A stretch of DNA of 23,702 nucleotides, taken from an uncultured Bacteroidales bacterium. Its GTDB lineage: Bacteria > Bacteroidota > Bacteroidia > Bacteroidales > UBA932. Below are positions 7,346 through 16,389 of this stretch, piece by piece. The position numbers and the translations under genes were made by a program. The stretch lies in NCBI GenBank assembly GCA_904501835.1, contig CAJGBW010000025.1:1-23702 (forward strand), written 5' to 3'. The first letter of the stretch is position 1; every line of letters begins with the position of its first letter. The notes below the pieces were generated by a model, which was given only the letters and a program-made list of their open reading frames with translations, did not search any database and was not told where the DNA came from.

Positions 7346-10300
7346 CTATTCTTCCACCACTTGCTCCAATAAGATATCGCCGCTGGCGGCCGCCTGGTAC
7401 AACTCATCCAGACTGGCGAACACCTTCTCGTAGATAACGGTGGTAAAGCCGTCGTCAGACTTGGTATACTGAATCTTGACCGGATCGGTAAACCAATTGT
7501 AGCGATATACACTGCGCAGACGAATATCCATGTTGTGCCCCTGCGCATTGAGGGCCGTCAGCGTCACCGTACCGATACGGTTGTAGGTTTTCATACTTTC
7601 CAGCACCACAAAAGCCTCGTACGGCACATCGTTGATGCTACCGTTTTTATATTTCAGACGACCCGTAATGGATTCGTTCTGAATTTCGAAGGATTTAGGA
7701 TTAAACACTACACGTTCCTCTTGCGAACTGATACGAATCGTACCGGCACTCACAATATCCTTCACACGGAAGGGTATCAATTTTCTTTCGCCACTTTGGT
7801 CGGCCAATCCCGTCTGATCGGTCAGATATGCGGAAGCGGTGCCATACGTCCGCTCCTGCTCGCGCGAGCCATCCACGGTATAGACAAAACGTCCTTCCAC
7901 CTTGCTATCCTTTCTGATTTTACCCTCCAAGGCGGCCGGGACGTTGCCCAATTCGAGCATGGGCGCATCAATATAAATCTCAAAGGGAGTTCCAAACGGG
8001 TCGGCGCTCTTTCCATCTACGCCTTTGAAGCTTGTAATATCGAAAGCGATGTTCACGGCTTTTCCCGGAACAAAGGACCAAGTCAAGAGGTCCTCCACTT
8101 CGGCTCCACCATCGCTGACAACGGTACCTGTCATTTCACCGGCATCATAGGAAATCTGGGCGGCAAAACTGAAGGGATGATAATTGGCAAGCTCAAAAAT
8201 CATGGAACGATACATCCTTCCCTGACAAAGTCCTACGCCGGTTACAGACTCCTGTCCATTGGGATTGGAAGCCAAACGCACCACCTCCTCGGTACGGGAA
8301 GCATTGGTCAGCATGTGGAAATGGGCACCATAATTATCGCCTGTTCCGGCGCCGGAATAGCCTGCATCATTCTTCATATAGCCATATACACGGCCACCGC
8401 TGCCCCATTCGGACTCATGGTAAGGATAAAAGTTAAAGTCACATTCGTGCGCATCTTCTTCGTGGGACAAATACTTGGAATAGAACAAGAATTCATCTGA
8501 TTCACCCGCCGCTATGTATTTCACATATTTGGTCTCCCCACCGCTAATCACCGTTCCATCAGGGCCCAACGCCGGATCATCGTAAAGCTCTCCCACGTGC
8601 GTACTGACTTCGATGTGGGCATTGACTTTCTGGGGGACATAATAATAGTAAATCGGGTCATCCGCCGGAATGACAGCCGAATAACTTTGCAAGCCATGCA
8701 CGATAATCGCTCGGTTCACCACCTCATCGGAAAAGCTGAAATATTTCTCCATCGGAGTAAAGTGGGGCGCTTCGACGCGAATCAAGGACAAACCGCCCGA
8801 CTGCGCCAAGACATTTTCCAAATACAAACGTTGTTTACCCGGTGACTCTATCGTATAGACATATTTGTAGCCCCATTCATTGGGCTCTCCATAATACTCT
8901 TCGCTGTCACTGAAGCGAATCGGAAGCTCCTGTCCGGATGAGTGCCTGATATCCAGGATATTCGTAGAAACAAGTACCTCCATGGGGAAAAGTTCTTCGG
9001 GACAATCATCGGGAATGGTAAACATCATGGTCATGTGCTCACCGATTTCGTGTCCATATACCTGTGTGGATGCCCAAGCGGGGGTAAAACTCTGTTTCTT
9101 GATGGTCGTCACCTTGATTTTACGATAGATACGGCCAATTTTAATCATCAACGTACCCATTCGCTTGCTCAGATTGCCAAGCGCATGCAGCGTCACGGTC
9201 AAAGTACCGCGTCCCGTTGCCGTGTTAAACTCGTGACTAAACGCATTGTAGGCCACATTATTGCCCTCCTGCCACTCTACACTCGGTTTATCAGCCTCTG
9301 TAAGTGAGGCGCCATCAACTCTTCGAATCGTGTAATAGAGTTGATAGATATTCGGAGATATAAACTGGCTTTCATCGATTACCACATTGGTTTCATCGAC
9401 CTTCAACACGTGGGTAAGTCCGTGAACCTCCGGGATATGGTCTTCAATGGTAATCCACACATTATTGGTTGCAGCAGCGGTCAGCGAACTCTCGAAATTG
9501 GTCTGACCATAAGAAAGTTCATCCGCAATAATGACACGATAATGATAGTTTCGGAGCAAAGGAAGCTGATAACCGTCGTCGTCCATGATTATGACACGGT
9601 AATACAAGGAAGGGCCACCGTTGTAAGAGCCTTTTACAATCACATTGACAGGATTATCTATCGCATTGGCACTCTCAAAAACATACTCCTCAATCATACC
9701 TCGAACATCCTGGAAATCAGAAAGAAGCACATTGTCTTCCGGAATGGTAACAAAAGGATCCGCCAGCGAAGGGGCGATAAACTCTGCCGTCTCCAACTTA
9801 TAAGGAGCCACTGTGCCGAATGCACTGGTATTTGTCACAATAAAGCCCTCAATATCAAAGGGTACGTTATCCTTGACCTCGACCGTAATTTTGGCCTGGT
9901 TACGCAAGAGTTTCACCACACCACCCTGGGCATCGATTTCGTTCAGTTCATCCATCGTATGTCTCGCCCAATAAATCATACGTCCGGCAGATGCCTCCAA
10001 CTCGGACATAACCTCATACTCGGATTTGTTATGGAAATAACTTTCACTGAAATTCTGAATATTCTGGTTGCAGACAATATGGACAATTTCCGTGTGAGGA
10101 GGCACCGTAATTTTAAACAAACCTCCTTGGGACGGGTTTTGGTGCTCCGGCATGAAATCAGAAGTCTTGATGGTACTCGTGGCAATGAAAAGACCATAAG
10201 CATCAAAACAATACAAGGTTACTTTCTGGATACCCAGACCATCCGGGTCCACCGCCTTGGTCTGCACTGACGACATGTCATCTATCTCAAAACGAAGCGA

Positions 10301-10393
10301 CAATTCTCCGTTATGCTGAGGGAATTCTCTCTCAACACGCTGACAAGACGCCATTAAAACGAGTCCTATTAAATATACTACAAACCTCTTCAT
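7346..10393 (-). CDS. Large pilus-associated lipoprotein (DUF4906-like), likely tip or accessory fimbrillin
   Basis: A 1015-residue surface lipoprotein, last gene of the pilus operon. It has a type II signal with lipobox LMASC and Cys17. Residues about 30-130 look like the first domain of Mfa/FimA-type fimbrillins (ELSLRFEIDDM, then VTLYCFDAYGLF), with an Arg/Lys-rich junction of the sort cut during maturation of type V pilins. The rest is beta-rich without a catalytic motif I recognise. Its size suits a tip or adhesin component rather than a stalk repeat. It starts within TAATG shared with the preceding gene's stop, so the two are translationally coupled. Assignment to DUF4906 is by resemblance only; the pilus role is supported mainly by context and N-terminal pattern. 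Confidence 0.75.
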   Translation of the reverse strand: MKRFVVYLIGLVLMASCQRVEREFPQHNGELSLRFEIDDMSSVQTKAVDPDGLGIQKVTLYCFDAYGLFIATSTIKTSDFMPEHQNPSQGGLFKITVPPHTEIVHIVCNQNIQNFSESYFHNKSEYEVMSELEASAGRMIYWARHTMDELNEIDAQGGVVKLLRNQAKITVEVKDNVPFDIEGFIVTNTSAFGTVAPYKLETAEFIAPSLADPFVTIPEDNVLLSDFQDVRGMIEEYVFESANAIDNPVNVIVKGSYNGGPSLYYRVIIMDDDGYQLPLLRNYHYRVIIADELSYGQTNFESSLTAAATNNVWITIEDHIPEVHGLTHVLKVDETNVVIDESQFISPNIYQLYYTIRRVDGASLTEADKPSVEWQEGNNVAYNAFSHEFNTATGRGTLTVTLHALGNLSKRMGTLMIKIGRIYRKIKVTTIKKQSFTPAWASTQVYGHEIGEHMTMMFTIPDDCPEELFPMEVLVSTNILDIRHSSGQELPIRFSDSEEYYGEPNEWGYKYVYTIESPGKQRLYLENVLAQSGGLSLIRVEAPHFTPMEKYFSFSDEVVNRAIIVHGLQSYSAVIPADDPIYYYYVPQKVNAHIEVSTHVGELYDDPALGPDGTVISGGETKYVKYIAAGESDEFLFYSKYLSHEEDAHECDFNFYPYHESEWGSGGRVYGYMKNDAGYSGAGTGDNYGAHFHMLTNASRTEEVVRLASNPNGQESVTGVGLCQGRMYRSMIFELANYHPFSFAAQISYDAGEMTGTVVSDGGAEVEDLLTWSFVPGKAVNIAFDITSFKGVDGKSADPFGTPFEIYIDAPMLELGNVPAALEGKIRKDSKVEGRFVYTVDGSREQERTYGTASAYLTDQTGLADQSGERKLIPFRVKDIVSAGTIRISSQEERVVFNPKSFEIQNESITGRLKYKNGSINDVPYEAFVVLESMKTYNRIGTVTLTALNAQGHNMDIRLRSVYRYNWFTDPVKIQYTKSDDGFTTVIYEKVFASLDELYQAAASGDILLEQVVEE

Positions 10394-12699
10394 TAAAACG
10401 CATTTCTAATACAGCGCACAGCACTGGTTGTTCCACTACTTCCTGTCGTGGATTGTGGGTTGGATACGGCACCGGTCGCGCTCCAATAGGATTTTCCGGA
10501 AAGCACTTCATCCATGGCCGCGTTGGGCACATATTGAAAACGAATGATAATCTCAATCTCTGCCCGCGTAGGAAGACGCCAATCCTTCAAGTGAATCACA
10601 TTTCCGGATTCATCTTTATAGGTTTCCACATATTGGTTACAATGAGATGCCGCCTGTGCAACCGAAGACGGCGCATAGGTAGCACCCAATTGGGAAGCAA
10701 TCATAAAGGAAGGTGACACCAGATTGCTATTGTCCTCCCCGCTATCTGTCCAACCCTTCTCATCCATTTTCGGCACACTCGCAGAATACTCACTGGAGGA
10801 AGAAGACAAGCGAACCCGATACATACGACCATTGTTCAAACCGCTAACAGTTGACTTCGTGGGGCTGCTTCCATAGCTTGACCAGTTATAATAAGAAATG
10901 GTGGAGCTACCATCTGATTTTCGGTCTGCCACTTTTGAAGAAAAGAACTTGCTGCTGTTACTCTCTCCCTTATTGCTGTAAGACCACGTTTGTCTACTTT
11001 CATTCCAGCTTGTCGCCGCCACATAACGGTTGGAAGCTTTGGTTTCATAGGTCGTTCCTCCAAAGTCATCGCGATAAGAATAGTAGCCCTGGGTATTGGT
11101 GATATATTCCAAAGGATATTGAATCACCGTAAAACGACAATCTTCTGCTTCTGAATTGGATACCTTTACCTCTATATATAAAGGTGTATTGTTCTCCGGG
11201 ATGGGGCTATCCACGGTAATCCGCCCGGTAAGTCCTCCCGGCGCGCTGAGTGTAATACCTCCGGCACTCGGACCGGAGCCATTGGTAGAAGACGCGACCA
11301 CGTATTTTGTCTGACCCATTTTATCATAGTAATAGGCCGACAAAATGGAAAGAGAAATCGGGGCCGAGGAGGTAAATTCGACAGCATCACTGACCTGCAC
11401 ATTGTGCATTTCGATTTTTTCCCTACTGATTGTCAGGTATTTAGGTCTGTCTGTTTGCTGGATATTGATATCGGTGATATTCCAACCATTGTTGATGTTG
11501 GTATGGTTCAGCACCTCATATTCGATATCCGGAATAATCACCGGCTCCATCACTGTGGTCGCACCGGCGTAATTGATAATAACGTTCACCTTGTAAAGGT
11601 GATTTCTTTTGAATTCGTTGCCTTTGGTTAAAGGTATTTTATACCAGCTGTTGGGGTGGGCCTCGTAACTGACAACCCCCTCTTTTTCCCGCAAAAATAC
11701 CATAGGAAGATTGACCACCGCATAAGGCTCAAATTCAAACAAAGACTTCTCGTCCCAATTGTGTTCATAGACATAGGTCGTAATTCTCACTTGATCACGC
11801 TGGGAGTCTTCGTTTTTGAGTTGGCTGATATCGGTACGAAAGGTAGCCGGCACCCAAGAAAAATGTGCGTTGTTGGTCTTAACGGTGGTAACAAGTCTGT
11901 CCACATCCATTTCCAAGGGGTCATAATAACCTGCCAACAACTGCGTTTTATACGGTAGATTGCGGATATAATACAAGCCATGCTCGGTCTCTTCAAACAA
12001 AGAGGGGTCATCCAGATCGGCTCCTTCCGTAAATTCAATATTGTTACCCTCAATAATATCTACCACAACTTTGGCTGCCGCGCGAACCAGTTCGGCATCC
12101 AAAATAATATCCTTTTCGCTATCCTCACTGCTGAGCGGGAACTGGGCACCTCCCTCCCGTCTTGCCACAGCGTCCATCAGGAAAGAATTCGGGGCAGACG
12201 GAAGATTCAAACCAGCCAAATGTAGATTCATTGTCTCCTGAACCGCGCCACCCAAAGCCGCCAGAGAATGGATTTGAGACTCTGTTCCTGCTTGCGAAGT
12301 CAGTGTCAGCGTGCGCGTCTGTTCATCGAAAGACATTTGCCCGGTACAATTTGCAAGAAGATAGACGCTGTATTCCGGATGACCGATGACCTGACCCTCC
12401 GCATCTTTTTCTGCAAAATATTTGGTACCCACAGACAGTGTGTGCGTACCTTCGGTAGCGGAGACAGCTACCCTTTCATGCCAAAACAGCGTATTGTCGG
12501 CTTTGAAGACAAAGAAATCGAGATGTTTAATGATTGACTCGTAGTCTAAATCCGAAACCGTTGCTTTGGTCTTACCCGTTGAAAAATCTATCACTATTCC
12601 CCTATCGACAAAAGGCACCTGTTCCAGTTCCGCCTTCTCGCAAGAAGACAGACCCATCAAGAGCGCCAAGCAGAAGAATATGTTACAAATTTTTCTCAA
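10393..12699 (-). CDS. Fimbrillin-like lipoprotein with C-terminal C-type-lectin-like (FISUMP-type) domain
   Basis: A 768-residue exported lipoprotein with lipobox GLSSC (Cys20). The N-terminal half follows the Mfa-like pattern (VIDFSTGKTKATVSDLDYES, then LDFFVFKADN). A Ser/Tyr-rich linker follows. The last 110 residues contain LKDWRLPTRAEIEII, YWSAT and AVRCIRNAF, typical of FISUMP/DUF1566-like domains of the C-type-lectin fold. This makes it a good candidate for a tip adhesin. No ATG is available near the signal peptide: the frame is closed by TAG at 12706-12708, and the only sensible start is TTG at 12699, one base after the previous gene's stop. It overlaps the next gene by one base. Confidence 0.78.
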   Translation of the reverse strand: MRKICNIFFCLALLMGLSSCEKAELEQVPFVDRGIVIDFSTGKTKATVSDLDYESIIKHLDFFVFKADNTLFWHERVAVSATEGTHTLSVGTKYFAEKDAEGQVIGHPEYSVYLLANCTGQMSFDEQTRTLTLTSQAGTESQIHSLAALGGAVQETMNLHLAGLNLPSAPNSFLMDAVARREGGAQFPLSSEDSEKDIILDAELVRAAAKVVVDIIEGNNIEFTEGADLDDPSLFEETEHGLYYIRNLPYKTQLLAGYYDPLEMDVDRLVTTVKTNNAHFSWVPATFRTDISQLKNEDSQRDQVRITTYVYEHNWDEKSLFEFEPYAVVNLPMVFLREKEGVVSYEAHPNSWYKIPLTKGNEFKRNHLYKVNVIINYAGATTVMEPVIIPDIEYEVLNHTNINNGWNITDINIQQTDRPKYLTISREKIEMHNVQVSDAVEFTSSAPISLSILSAYYYDKMGQTKYVVASSTNGSGPSAGGITLSAPGGLTGRITVDSPIPENNTPLYIEVKVSNSEAEDCRFTVIQYPLEYITNTQGYYSYRDDFGGTTYETKASNRYVAATSWNESRQTWSYSNKGESNSSKFFSSKVADRKSDGSSTISYYNWSSYGSSPTKSTVSGLNNGRMYRVRLSSSSSEYSASVPKMDEKGWTDSGEDNSNLVSPSFMIASQLGATYAPSSVAQAASHCNQYVETYKDESGNVIHLKDWRLPTRAEIEIIIRFQYVPNAAMDEVLSGKSYWSATGAVSNPQSTTGSSGTTSAVRCIRNAF

Positions 12700-12700
12700 T

Positions 12701-14299
12701 CTATTCTATTTGTTTGATAGTCAAGGAACTCGGGTCAGTTCCACCTGTTTCTGCCGGCCAAAACAATTCCGACAGACTTCCGTTAATCAAAAGGTATTCG
12801 GCAAAATCAAAACCCTGAATATCTGCCGTAATACCGAATTGGAGGGTCGCCCCCTCATTTTCAGCCTTCAACGGATGCACCTCCAACCTGAAATAGGTGG
12901 ATGTGTTGGGGCTCAAACCATAAGAGCCGCTTTCATCCGGCAGTTGCTCTATATCCAGATTGTTCAAAAAGACCTTAATCTGATAATCGTGGACCGGCAC
13001 ATCACATTTCACGATGGTAGGTTTCCATTTCTGCCCCTCCGGATAGAGCATTTGGAAATAGCACACAAAAGGCTCATCCACGCTCATCTGCGGAGCTAAT
13101 TTGACTGCGCCATTGGGATTTGGGGAAGGATTTTCGGGAGTGGGCAAAGAGGGAAGCAAATAGGTGTGAGTCGGATAGTCAAAGACAATAAAATCTTCCT
13201 GACCATCTTCGTCCTCATCTTCCATATCATAATCCCAGTCGCGCACCTCGTAATTTACCTTCAACTGTCCCTCACCGCTGATTGAACATTGCACATCCAC
13301 AAATTGATTCCGCTCGATCGGAGGCAAATAAATGTAGGTGTTGCGCAACATCTCTCCCTCACCCACAGAATACTCCAAATGGAGAATGGGTGCATTTCCC
13401 GTGCTGGGAACATCCCATTGCGCCGAGCCGAAAGGCACTTCCGGACAATAAATCTGCCCGATCTGCTCATAAGAGGTCTGCGTCACAACCCGCGTTACAC
13501 CCTCGTCCATCAGCGGCATATCATTCAAGAGCGGCGAAAGTGTCTGAAGGAAATCAGGGCTCTGCGGCATCAGGTAATTATACTGACGTGTGCCGCAGGC
13601 TAAATAATCGCAGCGGTTGATATAGACATCCCGCGTCGATTCGGAAAATCTGCGGGCGCTGACATTGATTTTTCCAATCGCACGTTTCAATTCAAAAGAA
13701 AGGGCGCGGGTCAGTACCTCATGCCCCTCGTGCCCGCTAATATCCACGCCTTCTTCCGCCAACGACTCCGCCATACGAAAATCCTTGGTGTTGAGAATGA
13801 CGGTATCGGCATAGAACAAAGGCAAGCCATAATGGGTATTGAGCGCTTGGAAACGGAAAGACCTCAAATCGTCTTCGTTGGACGCTTCGCTCAAGCCAGA
13901 CGCACCCGGCTCAAGCACCATAGACGCTTCATTGGCAACGATATAGAAATCCACCACCACTTTTCCGGTCTCTTGATCGACTCCCACCATCTCTATGTCA
14001 AAGAGGAAATCCTTATCCACAGAAGAGGGCTGATAGTGATAACCTGCCAAACGACCTTTCGAGAAGGCATAAATGCGAAGGGAATGAAGTTGAGATTCTT
14101 CCTGCTCGGACAGAGCGGCTTTGACCGCTTCCTGCTGGCCGGTTGAAACCTTGAGCAGGACCGTACTGAACTTTCTTTGATCGGGAGTTGATAACGACGA
14201 CTTGGAGCAGGAGACGGAGGAGATTGACACAAGCAGGACAAGCACTGCCGTAAGCAGCACTGTCATCATACCTTGCTTATGAAATCTTCTCAACATCAT
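12701..14299 (-). CDS. Mfa-like pilus accessory lipoprotein
   Basis: A 532-residue lipoprotein. From ATG 14299 the protein is MMLRRFHKQGMM followed by a long hydrophobic stretch and lipobox SSVSC (Cys31). A longer frame from a TTG at 14350 overlaps the anchor gene and delays the signal peptide, so it is rejected. The mature part begins with the pattern common to fimbrillins (FSTVLLKVSTG, then LHSLRIYAFSKGRLAGYHY). An acidic stretch (DMEDEDEDGQEDF) precedes a Pro-rich segment (PTPENPSPNPNG), perhaps a linker between two beta domains. It lies 11 bp after the FimB/Mfa2-like gene and 1 bp before the lectin-like gene. It is probably a minor subunit linking the stalk to the tip; that role is inferred from gene order. 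Confidence 0.72.
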   Translation of the reverse strand: MMLRRFHKQGMMTVLLTAVLVLLVSISSVSCSKSSLSTPDQRKFSTVLLKVSTGQQEAVKAALSEQEESQLHSLRIYAFSKGRLAGYHYQPSSVDKDFLFDIEMVGVDQETGKVVVDFYIVANEASMVLEPGASGLSEASNEDDLRSFRFQALNTHYGLPLFYADTVILNTKDFRMAESLAEEGVDISGHEGHEVLTRALSFELKRAIGKINVSARRFSESTRDVYINRCDYLACGTRQYNYLMPQSPDFLQTLSPLLNDMPLMDEGVTRVVTQTSYEQIGQIYCPEVPFGSAQWDVPSTGNAPILHLEYSVGEGEMLRNTYIYLPPIERNQFVDVQCSISGEGQLKVNYEVRDWDYDMEDEDEDGQEDFIVFDYPTHTYLLPSLPTPENPSPNPNGAVKLAPQMSVDEPFVCYFQMLYPEGQKWKPTIVKCDVPVHDYQIKVFLNNLDIEQLPDESGSYGLSPNTSTYFRLEVHPLKAENEGATLQFGITADIQGFDFAEYLLINGSLSELFWPAETGGTDPSSLTIKQIE

Positions 14300-14310
14300 C
14301 TTTGTCTTGC

Positions 14311-15195
14311 CTAATTTCCAAATCCCGGTGTAATATCCGTTCCCTCCCAATCGGGCATTGAGACTTCCAGATCCGCCGATTTGAATTTCAACTTAATGGG
14401 TATCAACACCTCGTTTTTGGAGCAATCAATCTGGTCTGCATGGTCTTCCAGAAACTTTTTGAGACTGACGGAAGCGAGAATATTGCCCTGCGCATCTTTG
14501 ACCAGCACATACACATCGGTATGATCGGTATGACGCATGATGCAACATTTTCCTACATACAAACCAGACTCCTCGTGCACAGTTTCCATCTGATATTCGG
14601 TAACCGCGCCATAAGCTGCATTGGAAAAATCCGTATAGGGACTCAAACCTACCATAGAAATGCTGGGAGTAGAAGTTGTCGGAACCCCCTCGACCTCCAC
14701 ATACACATCGTAATGGGAAGATTTAAAATGAGCCGTCCTATGGATTTCGCTAATCAAATCCGAATAGGGCTCAATCGGATAATCCACCACGCTGAAATAC
14801 AAAGAGTCATTGGTGCTGACCGTTTGTCCGGCATAATGAGCATCCGCCGTGAAATACGACGCGGAAAGTCCATCCTCCACAGCAATCGTCGTAGAATAGG
14901 GATTACCGATGCAGACGATTTTGTAATTGCCCACTGACAATTCAGGCAAAAGCGTATGTCTGTATTTCAACTCCGTTTCGTTCAAGAAATATCGGCTTAC
15001 GCATTGACCTGTTTCATCAAAAATCAACATTTGCACCTTGCCGATTTTCTGGGAAAATATCTCGGTGGTGCCATCGCCCATGTAACTCAAATCCAACACG
15101 TGAAGATTCCTACACATACTACGATCCTCGCTGATGCAGGAGCTGAAAAGCCCCCACATCAACAAGAAAATCATAGCTATGTATTTGAGTTTCAT
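14311..15195 (-). CDS. FimB/Mfa2-family pilus anchor lipoprotein
   Basis: A 294-residue lipoprotein with lipobox LFSSC (Cys20), followed by the CISEDRSMC motif typical of FimB/Mfa2 proteins and then LHVLDLSYMGDGTTEIF and VQMLIFDETGQCVSRYF. In Porphyromonas such proteins sit at the outer membrane, terminate pilus growth and anchor the shaft. The position directly after the major fimbrillin (21-bp gap) is the usual one. Length fits the family (about 300 residues). The likely partner is the 16359 gene product. The next gene starts 11 bp further on. Confidence 0.85.
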   Translation of the reverse strand: MKLKYIAMIFLLMWGLFSSCISEDRSMCRNLHVLDLSYMGDGTTEIFSQKIGKVQMLIFDETGQCVSRYFLNETELKYRHTLLPELSVGNYKIVCIGNPYSTTIAVEDGLSASYFTADAHYAGQTVSTNDSLYFSVVDYPIEPYSDLISEIHRTAHFKSSHYDVYVEVEGVPTTSTPSISMVGLSPYTDFSNAAYGAVTEYQMETVHEESGLYVGKCCIMRHTDHTDVYVLVKDAQGNILASVSLKKFLEDHADQIDCSKNEVLIPIKLKFKSADLEVSMPDWEGTDITPGFGN

Positions 15196-15216
15196 GAACT
15201 ATCTTAGCTTTTACAA

Positions 15217-16359
15217 TTAGAAACCAGGAGTTACTCTTACTACGGTCCAAGTAGCTACGCTAACGGTGATATCCACGCACTTATCCTGGAACTTAAGATT
15301 TCCCTCGGTAAACTTAAAGCTGAGTCTGTAGATTTTACCCGGCTCGAAAGTAGTAACCTGCTCGCTAGTATTTTCCTTGAAGTACTTGTTGGTCCACAAA
15401 TAAGCAGGAGCGCCAGGGGCTGAAGTATTCTCATAATGCTTGATATCGAGAAGGTGAATAGGAGATTCTGCGCCGTTGCAGAAGAAGTTGTAAGCAATGT
15501 TTACGTCAACTGAAGAATTGGCAGCAGTAAGTTCAACAACAGGATGTTTGGCATCGTCGTTATCAAAATAATCGTTGTTCCAGTTAGCTTTGTTCATCTT
15601 TACTGGGTCTTGGAAATAACCATAGATAGCCTGCTGGCTGGTGATATCAATGGTATCTTCAGTATCGGCAACCACATTGGCGCTCATCAAATCGCACTGT
15701 GAGAAGTAGTTCAAGAAAGCCATTTTGTCTACCACAACCTTTGCCGTGGAACCCGTTTCAAAATCGCAGCTGAAGTTCTCAACCTCAAAACGGGCAACCA
15801 AAGGCATGATGCTCAAATTAGCCTTGTACACATTGGAAAGGTGCGCGTTGGAACCGTTGTTGTGTGCATCTTTCTCTACGGCAGTAAGGGGAGCCTCAGC
15901 GTAAAGAAGAAGATTGGTAACATCCTGATATTCATCTATTTCTACAGTCTGATTGAGGGCTGCTTTTGTGGTTACACCAGTAATCTTGGCCTTATTACCA
16001 ACAACGAGTACCTCCGTTACATTGGCAGGCAAGAAGTGGAATGACATAGACATATTGGCATCAAGACCTGACAAGGCGGCAGCTTCCAAATAGGTCACTG
16101 CGGGTGCGTTAGTTGCATCGTACGCGTCGTAGAGGTTTTCACCGTCAGAGAAGAAAATCTGGAGAGAGTTCAACTGAATTTTGGTGCCATCAAGTTTAGC
16201 GTCGGTACCACCGGCCTTGGTGCCCATTTTCACATTGTTGATTACGATATCAACACTTTTGTAGTTTTTCGATGTTGCATCATCGATGTTGTCCTTGTTA
16301 CATCCAACAAGAGCGAACATTGCAGCGAAAGCTGCGCACATGAATTTTGTTAGTTTCAT
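15217..16359 (-). CDS. Major fimbrial subunit, FimA/Mfa1-like type V pilin
   Basis: A 380-residue pilin precursor with a type II signal, lipobox ALVGC (Cys20). After the propeptide start comes VDIVINNVKMGTKAGG, then LNSLQIFFSDGENLYDAY, the usual N-terminal domain pattern of FimA/Mfa1 proteins. The end, ATWTVVRVTPGF, is the hydrophobic C-terminal strand expected to take part in donor-strand assembly. Type V pilins are exported as lipoproteins and then cut at a basic residue in the N-terminal domain so that subunits polymerise (family knowledge); the exact cut site is not certain here. The codon choice looks more optimised than in its neighbours, which suits an abundant structural protein. It lies between the OmpA-like gene and the anchor gene. 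Confidence 0.87.
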   Translation of the reverse strand: MKLTKFMCAAFAAMFALVGCNKDNIDDATSKNYKSVDIVINNVKMGTKAGGTDAKLDGTKIQLNSLQIFFSDGENLYDAYDATNAPAVTYLEAAALSGLDANMSMSFHFLPANVTEVLVVGNKAKITGVTTKAALNQTVEIDEYQDVTNLLLYAEAPLTAVEKDAHNNGSNAHLSNVYKANLSIMPLVARFEVENFSCDFETGSTAKVVVDKMAFLNYFSQCDLMSANVVADTEDTIDITSQQAIYGYFQDPVKMNKANWNNDYFDNDDAKHPVVELTAANSSVDVNIAYNFFCNGAESPIHLLDIKHYENTSAPGAPAYLWTNKYFKENTSEQVTTFEPGKIYRLSFKFTEGNLKFQDKCVDITVSVATWTVVRVTPGF

Positions 16360-16389
16360 GACTCAAAAAATTTAATGGTTAATAAATAG

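Noticed and set aside
7535..8500. Long plus-strand open frame (321 codons)
   Set aside because: It lies wholly antisense to the 1015-residue pilus lipoprotein gene, has no signal peptide or recognisable motif, and mirrors that gene's codon pattern.
9341..10270. Long plus-strand open frame (309 codons)
   Set aside because: Also antisense within the same pilus gene; its composition (many Ile, His, Arg) is typical of a shadow frame.
14300..14350. Upstream TTG start at 14350 for the 532-residue lipoprotein
   Set aside because: It overlaps the anchor gene by 40 bases and pushes the signal peptide away from the N-terminus; ATG 14299 gives a normal lipoprotein signal.
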